A stretch of 64,000 nucleotides of DNA. Origin: Pseudomonas sp. HS6. GTDB taxonomy: Bacteria; Pseudomonadota; Gammaproteobacteria; Pseudomonadales; Pseudomonadaceae. This document shows positions 8,041 to 17,500 of this stretch, piece by piece. Both the position numbers and the translations under genes were made by a program. A model generated the notes under the pieces. The model made no database searches and was not told the DNA's origin. It was given only the letters and a program-made list of their open reading frames with translations. How positions within the stretch are numbered: the first letter of the stretch is position 1; every line of letters begins with the position of its first letter. The DNA is taken from assembly GCF_023375815.1 (NCBI RefSeq), contig NZ_CP067412.1:6076001-6140000 (forward strand). Direction: 5' to 3'.

Positions 8041-8628
8041 TCAGTTGCGCGAAGGGAAGAGGCCGTTCAGGGCAATGCTGAAGTTGAGGACCAGGTAAGG
8101 GTTCATGATGCCCAGCGGCTGACTGCCGCCGGTGGAGGAAATGTCCCCGGTGACGGTGGTAGTCAGGCCTTTGATCGGAATCGGCGTGGCACCTTGGGCG
8201 TCGGAGTAGATATTCGCCGAGCCCGGGCCGCCACCGGAAGCGCCGATGTAGGAGTTGGTGGCGGTTGGCGTGGTCGCCGGATTGCTCGCGGGCACGGCCA
8301 GTTTCAAGGCCGTGTTAGCGGTGAGACCGGTCATGGCGTGCGTATGATTGGGCATGTTGGCAATGGTGGCGGTAACACTTTCGGTGCCGGACACTTCACC
8401 GATGACACGCGGCGTCAGCCCCAGCCCGGCCCCCTGCGCGATCATCGTGCGCCCTTGCAGATTGGGTAGCTGAAAGTTGGTCGTACCATTACCGCCGTAG
8501 TAGGTACCCAGCAAGGCAAACAAGGCCTGGTATTGCGAGATGCCCAGGATTTGTCCATTACACAAGGCCCAGCCGCTGGGAGCGAAGTTGAAGGCGAACG
8601 GTTGAATCGTACCCATAAAGACTTCCAT
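8041..8628 (-). CDS. Tail-collar domain protein (MdpB/microcystin-dependent protein family)
   Basis: A 195-residue protein with an N-terminal phage tail collar domain: MGTIQPFAFNFAPSGWALCN, then the diagnostic QYQALFALLGTYYGGNG and NFQLPNLQGR. The rest is Gly/Thr/Asn-rich, with NMPNHTHAMT near the middle as in tail-fibre tips. Free-standing members of this family occur outside prophages, and no other phage gene is nearby. GAGGAACC precedes the ATG. It lies antisense inside the giant-protein locus, divergent from the glycosyltransferase gene. Known family features suggest a cell-surface or fibre-like protein; its role here is not known. Confidence 0.85.
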   Translation of the reverse strand: MEVFMGTIQPFAFNFAPSGWALCNGQILGISQYQALFALLGTYYGGNGTTNFQLPNLQGRTMIAQGAGLGLTPRVIGEVSGTESVTATIANMPNHTHAMTGLTANTALKLAVPASNPATTPTATNSYIGASGGGPGSANIYSDAQGATPIPIKGLTTTVTGDISSTGGSQPLGIMNPYLVLNFSIALNGLFPSRN

Positions 8629-8869
8629 GGTTCCTCATCCTTCTGTTATGTGGTCGGCGCGCCGCGCGGTAGCCTTTACTGCCGGGCAGGTCGAATCGCT
8701 TTACTGACTCCTTCCATTTGCGCGGGCAGGTCACGCCAAGCCGTAGCGTAGACCCGGATCGACGGACTTGCCGGACGTCGTCGTGGCCGCGCGTCGGCTT
8801 CAGCTCTGGCCTACAGTGTGCGCAATGAATGGCGCTGTTTTTTACTCGGAATACCGTAAGGGAAGGTTG

Positions 8870-10465
8870 ATGGAAGCGCGTCGCGAGACTCCGCTGGGGG
8901 ATACCCAGGACCCGTTTGCCGCACCGAATGCCGGTGTCCGGCGATTGCTGCGCTGGGCTCGCCAGCAGTGGCTGATACCGATTTTGCTGTTGGCGACGGT
9001 CGTGCGTTTTTATGACCTGACCGCTGCCGCGATCTGGGGCGATGAAGGTTCTAGCCTGCTGCTGGCGAACTATTCGCTGGGCGGCATCTGGGAGCACGCG
9101 GCTTTCGATGTGCACCCGCCGTTTTACTTCATGCTGCTGCATGGCTGGATCGGGTTGTTCGGCGACGGCATCCTGTCGATCCGCAGCCTCAGCGCGCTGG
9201 CCGGCATCGCCACGGTCGGGCTGGGTGTGTGCCTGGTTGATCGGCTGGCCACTCGCCGCGCCGCGATCATCGCCGGGGTGCTGCTGGCGCTGCTGCCGAC
9301 GGCGGTGCGCTACAGCCAGGAAGTGCGCATGTACTCGCTGCTCGGCTTGCTGCTGATCGGCACCACTCTGGCGTTGATCTGCTGGGTCAGGCGCCCTCAG
9401 CGTCGTCGGTATCTGCTGATCTACGCGCTGCTGATGACTGCCGCGTTGTACACCCATTATTTTGCCGTGCTGGCGGCGCTGAGCCACTGGCTGTATTTGG
9501 GGCTGATCCGCTTGCTGCCGGGTTATCGCCTGCGGCATCTGCAGCGCAAGGACTGGTGGCTGGCCAACCTGGCCATTGTCGTGCTCTACCTGCCGTGGCT
9601 GCCGAACCTGCTTGATCTGATGCAACACATGGAAGAGCTCAAGGCCGGCGGTGATGTCGGCTGGGAAGATCCGGTGACCTTGTCCTCGCTGCCGTCGATG
9701 GTCTGGCTGTGGTTGATCCAGAACGATGGTGACCATCTTCCGCTAGTGCTGTTCGGCGGTGTGCCGCTGGCCTTGCTGGCGCTGGCGGGCGTGGCCGTGG
9801 CCCGCGACCGCAGCGTGAATCATGGCAGCGTGCTGCTGGCGCTCTATACAGGAGTGCCGTTGTTGCTGGTGTTCGGGGTGTCTTTCATCAGCCCTGTGTT
9901 TATCGAACGTTACCTGACGGCCTATGCGTTGGGGCTGCCGATGCTGGCGGGGCTGGCCATCGATCGTTTGTACAGCCGTGTTCGTGTGCTCGCGATAGCG
10001 GTGCTGGTATCGCTGATCGGGGTCGAGATGATCGGGGTGAACACCAACGCCACGGTCGATCCGCACGACCAGTTCAATGTCATGGTTGATCACATCAACC
10101 GTAACTTCGTCAGCGGCGACCGGATCGTCACTAGCGACATGCTCTGGTACTTGAGTTACGTCTACTACAACCGCACCGATGCTCAAATCCGGTTATATAC
10201 GCCGCCCGCCGTCGATGGCCGTTCGACGCGTCCGAACCACTATGGCTTTGGCACGCTGGTATCTGATGAGGTCTATCTGGATCGGCTGGGGGATCTGCCG
10301 AAGGACAGCGCTCGAGTTTGGCTGATCGGTGATCTGGACGTGGATGTATCCGATCCATTCGCACCCTTGCCGCCGACCTGGGAATTGCGTGACCAGACCC
10401 ACGCCGGTGGCGCGAAAGCGCGACTTTTTTCGTTGAAAACAGCGGAAGGGGCAGAAGTCAGATGA
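8870..10465 (+). CDS. GT39/ArnT-like integral membrane glycosyltransferase
   Basis: About 531 residues with a short cytoplasmic N-terminus and roughly 10-12 hydrophobic helices over residues 30-400. Family marks are the acidic pair in AAIWGDEGSS in the first periplasmic loop and FDVHPPFYF just after it, as in PMT/ArnT-type enzymes that take sugar from a polyprenyl-phosphate donor. The C-terminal 110 residues are periplasmic. The ATG at 8870 is chosen because AAGGG lies seven bases upstream; in-frame TTG and ATG codons further up lack a ribosome site. It sits just before a sulfotransferase and the giant protein gene, so glycosylation of a surface protein or glycan is plausible but unproven. 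Confidence 0.82.
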   Translation: MEARRETPLGDTQDPFAAPNAGVRRLLRWARQQWLIPILLLATVVRFYDLTAAAIWGDEGSSLLLANYSLGGIWEHAAFDVHPPFYFMLLHGWIGLFGDGILSIRSLSALAGIATVGLGVCLVDRLATRRAAIIAGVLLALLPTAVRYSQEVRMYSLLGLLLIGTTLALICWVRRPQRRRYLLIYALLMTAALYTHYFAVLAALSHWLYLGLIRLLPGYRLRHLQRKDWWLANLAIVVLYLPWLPNLLDLMQHMEELKAGGDVGWEDPVTLSSLPSMVWLWLIQNDGDHLPLVLFGGVPLALLALAGVAVARDRSVNHGSVLLALYTGVPLLLVFGVSFISPVFIERYLTAYALGLPMLAGLAIDRLYSRVRVLAIAVLVSLIGVEMIGVNTNATVDPHDQFNVMVDHINRNFVSGDRIVTSDMLWYLSYVYYNRTDAQIRLYTPPAVDGRSTRPNHYGFGTLVSDEVYLDRLGDLPKDSARVWLIGDLDVDVSDPFAPLPPTWELRDQTHAGGAKARLFSLKTAEGAEVR

Positions 10466-10495
10466 CTTAAACGCTTCACCTTTTTATTCGCGATA

Positions 10496-10520
10496 AAAAC
10501 GGATTTTTATAATCCGTTTT
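10496..10520 (+). terminator. AT-rich terminator-like hairpin after the glycosyltransferase gene
   Basis: AAAACGGATT at 10496-10505 pairs perfectly with AATCCGTTTT at 10511-10520 around a TTTAT loop. The stem is AT-rich with a short T-run at its right foot. It lies 30 bases after the stop and would separate the glycosyltransferase and sulfotransferase transcripts at least partly. Confidence 0.6.
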
Positions 10521-10602
10521 GCTCTATGTTGATATCAAAACACTACTAGTCGAAAGGGTATTGTTGGACTACGCTCGTCGGACAAAGGGACTTACAAATA
10601 CG

Positions 10603-11448
10603 GTGAAGGGATTGCAGCAGTTCCACTTTATCTCCGGCTTGCCGCGCTCAGGTTCCACACTGCTTTCTGCGATCCTTTTGCAGAACCCGCGCTTTCATGC
10701 CGGCATGACCAGTCCGGTCGGCGCATTATTCTCTGGTGTCCTTGAGCAATGCAGCGCCGGCAGCGAATTCGGCGCGGTGATCGACACCCAGATGCGCCGT
10801 CGCCTGCTGCGCGGACTCTTCGATTCCTACTACGCCGACAAGGCCGACAAGCCGGTGGTGTTCGACACCAACCGGCAGTGGAGTTCGCGCCTGCCGGCGA
10901 TCAATGACCTGTTCCCTAAAGCCAAAGTCATCGCCTGCGTGCGCAACGTCGCCTGGGTGATGGACAGCCTGGAACGGCTGTACCGCGCCAATCCCTACGA
11001 AAATACCAAGCTGTTCGGCGATGCCATCGAGCGCAACACGGTCTACAGCCGCTGCGAAACTCTGGCCCAGCGCAACCGTCTAGTGGGATTCGCCTGGGCG
11101 GCGCTCAAGGAAGCCTATTACGGCGAGCACGCCGATTCGCTGCTGATCGTCGATTACGACTTGTTGACCCAGGCCCCGGAGCGCGTGCTGCGGCTGGTCT
11201 ACGACTTCATCGGCGAACCCTGGTTCGAACACGATTTCGAGCACCTGGCCTATGACGCGCCGGAGTTCGACCAGGCCCTTGGCGTGGCCGGCCTGCACAA
11301 GGTCAAACCCAAGGTCGCCCTGCAGTCCCGGCGCACGATTCTGCCGCCGGACCTGTTCAAGCAATACGCCGATTTGTCCTTTTGGCTCGATGGCTCAGCC
11401 AGCGCTGCCAATGTCATTCGTATGAAGTCCGACGCCGCGATCAGTTGA
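10603..11448 (+). CDS. Sulfotransferase family protein (first of two in the locus)
   Basis: About 281 residues. The N-terminal FISGLPRSGSTLLSAILL carries the 5'-phosphosulfate-binding loop (PRSGST) for PAPS, and KVIACVRNVAWVMDSLERL carries the Arg/Ser 3'-phosphate site. The layout fits PAPS-dependent sulfotransferases near the protein-tyrosine sulfotransferase group. I chose GTG at 10603 (MKGLQQFHF), which places the PAPS loop near residue 12 as usual. An in-frame TTG at 10519 would start inside the terminator-like hairpin and has no ribosome site. No signal peptide, so it acts in the cytoplasm. The stop codon lies in the loop and stem of a strong terminator. The acceptor is unknown. Confidence 0.82.
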   Translation: MKGLQQFHFISGLPRSGSTLLSAILLQNPRFHAGMTSPVGALFSGVLEQCSAGSEFGAVIDTQMRRRLLRGLFDSYYADKADKPVVFDTNRQWSSRLPAINDLFPKAKVIACVRNVAWVMDSLERLYRANPYENTKLFGDAIERNTVYSRCETLAQRNRLVGFAWAALKEAYYGEHADSLLIVDYDLLTQAPERVLRLVYDFIGEPWFEHDFEHLAYDAPEFDQALGVAGLHKVKPKVALQSRRTILPPDLFKQYADLSFWLDGSASAANVIRMKSDAAIS

Positions 11449-11461
11449 TCGCGGCGTTTTT
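11432..11461 (+). terminator. Strong intrinsic terminator overlapping the sulfotransferase stop codon
   Basis: ACGCCGCGATC at 11432-11442 pairs perfectly with GATCGCGGCGT at 11447-11457 around the loop AGTT, followed by five T's. The TGA stop is inside it. It ends only about 40 bases before the start of the giant gene. Confidence 0.88.
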
Positions 11462-11500
11462 CATTGATGCGTTACAACTGTTCGAGTCCGGGTGAGCAAC

Positions 11501-14500
11501 ATGTGGTGGAGCAAGCAAAAGTCGCGGGTAACCGAAGGCCAACGGACGCTGGCTGCGCCGCTGATCATGTCGCTGGAACCGCGCATGCTGTTCGACGGCG
11601 CCGTCGCGGCCACGGTCGCTGATACAGCCGCCCAGGCCGACAGCCATCCCGCCGCCGATGCGGCCAAGGCGCCGACGGCCGATCATCCGGTCGCCAGCAA
11701 GGACACCCACGGCCAGGCCGATGCCACGCCTGCCGCCAGCCCAGTCGCAGTGCCGGGCCAGAGCGTGGTGTTCGTCGATGCCCGGGTCAAGGATGCCGAC
11801 AGCCTGCTCAAAGGCGTCGCCCCCGGCACGCAAGTGGTCAAGCTCGATGCCAGCAAGGATGGCTTGCAGCAGATCGCCGATTACCTCGACCAGCACTCGG
11901 GCGTCAGCTCGGTGCAGATCATCGCTCACGGCAACGCGGGCGACCTTTGGCTCGGCAACAGCTATCTGTCGGCAGACAACGTCGCGCAGCGCAGTGCGGT
12001 GCTGGCGGAAATCGGCAAGGACATGAACGTCGGCGGCGACATCCTCATTTACGGCTGCTACACCGCTGAGGGTGACCGTGGCCTGAGCTTCGTCGACTCG
12101 CTGGCACAATTGACCGGCCGCGACGTGGCGGCGTCGAACAACCGCACCGGCGTGGGCGGCGACTGGGATCTGGAAATCGCCACGGGCAAGATCGAGAGCG
12201 CCAACGTGCTGTCGACCCTGTCGATGAGCGAGTACCAGTGGGGCCTCGCCACCTGGACCGCCACCAACAACGCGAACACCGGGGTCGGTTCGCTGCGTGC
12301 AGCGCTGGCCTCGGCGCAGAACGGCGACATCGTGACCTTCGGCACCAGCATGACGGTGCAGCTCACGTCGGAATTGTTGATCAACAAGAACATCACGGTC
12401 GATGGCGACCTGAACAACGACGGTGTCGCCGACGTCACGCTCGATGGCCAGTACAAGACCCGGGTGGTGGAAATCACCTCCGGCAGTACGGTAACGCTCG
12501 ATGGTCTGGTCATCACCCGAGGTCTGGTCTCGGGCAACGGCGGCAATGGCGGCTACGGCGCAACCGGCGCCATGGGCGGCGGCATTTTCAATGCCGGCAT
12601 CCTGACCCTGAACAACGTTTCAGTCACCGGTAACGCGGCGGCCGGTGGTGGCGGCGGTGGTGGTGTCACGGGCGCCAACTACGGCGGTGGCGGTGGTGGT
12701 GGCGGCGGTCTTGGTGGTCAGGGCGGCGGTCATGGCGGTACTGCCGGGCCGGGCACCGGTACGCTGGGCGGCCAGGCCGGCAGCGGTGGCGCCGGTGGCT
12801 ACGGTGGTGGCTACGACGCGACTCACATGGGTGGCCGCGGCGGCTCCACCACGGGCGGTGCCGGCGGTGTGGGCGTGTCCTATTACAGTAACGGCGGCAA
12901 TGGCGGCACGGCCAACAACGGCACGATTTCCATTGGCGGCGGCGGTGGCGGCTCCGGGTGGGACAAGGTTGGCGGCGTCGGCGGCAATGCGGCCGGCGGC
13001 ATTTACAACGCCTCGACCGGCACCCTGAAAATCGTCGGCACCTCGGTCATCAGCAATAACATTGGTGCGGGCGGCGGTGGCGGTGGCGGCAGCGGCCAGG
13101 GCAGCAACAACCTGAACGGCGGCGACGGCGGTCGGGGTGTCGGCGCGATCTGGAACCAGGGCGGCACGGTACTGATCACCGCCGCTAACTTCAGCGCCAT
13201 CAGCGGCAACGCGGCCGGCAGCGGCGCCGGCGGTACAGAACTGGGCGGCGGCGTGACGGGCTCTGTACCGCTGGCCTTCGCGGCGATCTACAACAACGGC
13301 GGCACGCTCAATACCGCCTATGTGGAACCACCGACCGCGACCATCGTGATGTCGGACACAGCCCTGAAAATCGGCGAAACCTCGCTGGTGACCATCACCT
13401 TCAGCCGGGCGGTGACCGGTTTCACCAACGCCGACCTGACGATTGCGAACGGCACGCTGACATCGGTGAGCAGCAGCGACGGCGGCCTGACCTGGACCGC
13501 GACTTTCACGCCAACCAACAACATTACCGACAGCACCAACCTGATTACCCTCGACAACACCGGGGTGACCGCGATCAGCGATGGTGTCGCGGGTGTCGGC
13601 ACGACCAATTCCGTCAACTACGCGATCGATACCGCGCGGCCGACCGTGACCATCGTGATGTCCGATACGGCATTGAAGATCGGCGATACCTCGTTGGTGA
13701 CTTTCACCTTCAGCGAGGCGGTCACCGGATTCACCAACGCCGATGTGACCATCGCCAACGGCACATTGACGGCAGTGAGCAGCAGCGACGGTGGCATCAC
13801 CTGGACCGGAACGTTCACCCCGAGCGCCAGCATCACCGACACCACCAACCTTATTTCCTTGGACAACACCGGTATCGCTGACCTGGCCGGCAACGCCGGT
13901 AGCGGTACGACTGATTCGGCCAATTATGTGATCGACACCGTGCGGCCGACGGCGACCATTGTCGTTGCCGACACCAATCTGGCGGTGGGCGAAACCTCGC
14001 TGGTGACCATTACCTTCAGCGAAGCGGTCAGCGGCTTCACCACCGCCGACCTGACGGTGGCCAACGGCACCCTGAGCGGTTTGAGCAGCAGTGACGGCGG
14101 CATTACCTGGACCGCCACGCTGACGCCGACCAGCAGCATCACGGACACCACCAACCTGATCACCCTGGATAACACCGGGGTCGTCGATCTGGCCGGCAAC
14201 GCTGGCAGCGGCTCCACCAACTCGAACAACTACGCGATCGACACCGCGCGCCCGACCGCGACCATCGTGGTGGCTGACAACGCTCTGAAAATCGGCGAAA
14301 CCTCGCTGGTGACCATCACCTTCAGCGAAGCGGTGACCGGTTTCACCAACGCTGACCTGACCATCGCCAACGGCACGTTGACGGCGGTGAGCAGTAGTGA
14401 CGGCGGCATCACCTGGACCGCGACCTTCACGCCGAGCGCCAGCATCACCGACGCGACCAACCTGATCACGCTGAACAATACCGGCATCGCTGACCTGAAC

Positions 14501-17500
14501 GGCAACGCTGGCAGCGGCACGACCGATTCAAACAATTACGCGATCGACACCCAGCATCCGACCGCGACCATCGTGGTGGCCGACAACGCTCTGAAAATCG
14601 GCGAAACCTCGCTGGTAACCATCACCTTCAGCGAAGCGGTGACCGGTTTCACCAACGCCGACCTGACCATCGCCAACGGTACGCTGAGCGCGGTGAGCAG
14701 CAGCGACGGCGGCATCACCTGGACCGCGACGTTCACCCCGAGCGCCAACGTCACCGATGCCACCAACCTGATCACGCTGGACAATACCGGCGTCGCCGAC
14801 CTGGCCGGCAATGCCGGCAGCGGCACCGTCGACTCCAACAACTACGCCATTGATACCCAGCGTCCGACCGTGACCATCGTGGTCGCCGACAGCAACCTCA
14901 CGGCGGGTGAAACCACCCTCGTGACCTTCACATTCAGTGAAGCGGTGACCGGCTTCAGTAACACTGACCTGGTGGCTGCCAATGGCACCCTGACGGCGGT
15001 GAGCAGCAGCGACGGCGGCATCACCTGGACGGCGACGTTCACCCCGAACGTGGGCGTCAACGACGCGACCAACGTGATCGGCCTGGCCAACACCGGCATC
15101 GCCGACCTGGCGGGCAACGCCGGCAGCGGCATCACCAACTCCAATAACTACACTATCGACACCGTGCTGCCGACCGCGACCATCATCATTTCCGACAACG
15201 CGCTGAAAATCGGCGAGACCTCGCTGGTGACCATCACGTTCAGCGAGGCGGTCACCGGTTTCACCAACGCCGACCTGACCATCGCCAACGGTACGCTGAC
15301 GGCGGTCAGCAGCAGCGACGGCGGTATTACCTGGACGGCAACGTTCACGCCGACCAGCAACATCAATGACGCCACCAACCTGATCGTCCTGGACAATACC
15401 GGCGTACAGAACCTGTCCGGCAACGCGGGTAGCGGCACCACCGATTCGAACAGTTACGCGATCGATACCGTGCGCCCGACTGCCACCATCGTGGTTGCCG
15501 ACACCGCGCTCGGCGTCGGCCAGACCAGCCTGGTGACCATCACCTTCAGCGAAGCGGTGACCGGTTTCACCAACGCCGACCTGACCATCGCCAACGGTAC
15601 GCTGAGTGCGGTGAGCAGCAGCGATGGTGGCATCACCTGGACGGCCACCTTCACCCCGGCGGCCGGTATCACCGACACCACCAACATCATCACCCTGGAC
15701 AACACCGGCATCTCCGACCTGGCGGGCAACGCCGGCAGCGGCACCACCGACTCCAACAACTACGCGGTCGACAGTCAGCGTCCGACCGCGACCATCGTGC
15801 TCTCCGACAGCAATCTCAGTGCCGGTGAAACCTCACTGGTCACCATCACCTTCAGCGAGGCCGTCACCGGCTTCGACAACTCTGACCTGAGTGTCGCCAA
15901 TGGCACGTTGAGCAACGTCACCTCCAGCGATGGCGGTATTACCTGGACGGCGACGTTTACACCGAACGTGGGTGTAAACGATGCCAGCAACCTGATTGTC
16001 CTGAACAACACCGGGATCGCCGACCTGGCTGGCAACAGCGGCACCGGCACCACCAGTTCGGCGAATTACACCATCGACACCGTGCTGCCGACCGCGACCA
16101 TCATCGTGTCCGACCCCAGTCTGAAGATCGGCGAAACCTCGCTGGTGACCATCACCTTCAGCGAAGCGGTGACCGGTTTCACCAACGCCGATCTGACCAT
16201 CGCCAACGGCACATTGACGGCGGTGAGCAGCAGCGACGGTGGCATCACCTGGACGGCAACCTTCACGCCGACCTCCAACATCACCGACGCCACCAACCTG
16301 ATCACTCTGGACAACACCGGTGTACAGAACCTGTCGGGCAATGCCGGCAGTGGAACTACCGACTCCAACAACTTCGCCATCGATACCCAGCGCCCGACCG
16401 CGACCATCGTGGTTGCCGATACGGCACTCGGTGTCGGCCAGACCTCGCTGGTGACCATTACCTTCAGCGAGGCGGTGACCGGTTTCACCAACGCCGACCT
16501 CACCATTGCCAACGGCACACTGAGTGCGGTGAGCAGCAGCGATGGCGGCATCACCTGGACAGCCACTTTCACGCCAGCGGCGGGCATCACCGACACCACC
16601 AACCTGATCACACTGGACAACACCGGCATCGCCGATCTGGCGGGCAACGCTGGCAGCGGCACCACCGACTCCAACAATTACGCGGTCGACAGTCAGCGTC
16701 CGACGGCAACCATTGTCATGAACGACACCAGTCTGCGTCCGGGTGAAACGTCGCTGGTGACCATCACGTTCAGCGAGGCCGTGACCGGTTTCGACAACGC
16801 CGACCTGAGCGTTGCCAATGGCATCCTGAGCAACGTCAGCAGCAGCGACGGCGGCATCACCTGGACGGCCACGTTCACGCCGAACATTGGCGTCACCGAC
16901 CTGACCAACCTGATTGTCCTGAACAACACCGGCATCACCGACCTGGCCGGCAACACCGGCACTGGCACCACCAGTTCGGCCAACTACCAGGTGCAGACCG
17001 AGGTGCCGACCGCGACCATCGTCATCGCCGACAATGCGCTCAAGGTCGGTGAAACCTCATTGGTGACCATCACCTTCAGCGAAGCGGTAAGCGGTTTCGA
17101 CAACAGCGACCTGACCATCGCCAACGGCACGTTGAGCAATGTCAGCAGCAGTGACGGCGGTATCACCTGGACCGCGACGTTCACGCCGACGGCCAATATC
17201 ACCGATGCCACCAACCTGATCACCCTGAACAACGCCGGGGTGGCCAACCTGTCGGGCAACAGTGGCGTCGGCACGACCGATTCCAACAACTTCGCCATCG
17301 ACACCGCGCTGCCGACCGCCACTATCGTGGTCGCGGACAATCGACTGGGCATCGGTGAAACCACCACCGTGACTATCACCTTCAGCGAAGCCGTGAGCGG
17401 GTTCGATCTGTCCGACATCAGCGTCGCCAACGGCGCGTTGTCGAACCTGATCAGCAATGACGGCGGCAAGACCTGGACCGCGACCCTCACACCAACGGCC

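Noticed and set aside
7673..8628. Prophage remnant
   Set aside because: Only a collar-domain protein and a small partner are present; no integrase, capsid, lysis genes or attachment repeats were seen nearby.
10519..10602. TTG start giving a longer first sulfotransferase
   Set aside because: It begins inside a terminator-like hairpin without a ribosome site and would push the PAPS loop unusually far from the N-terminus.
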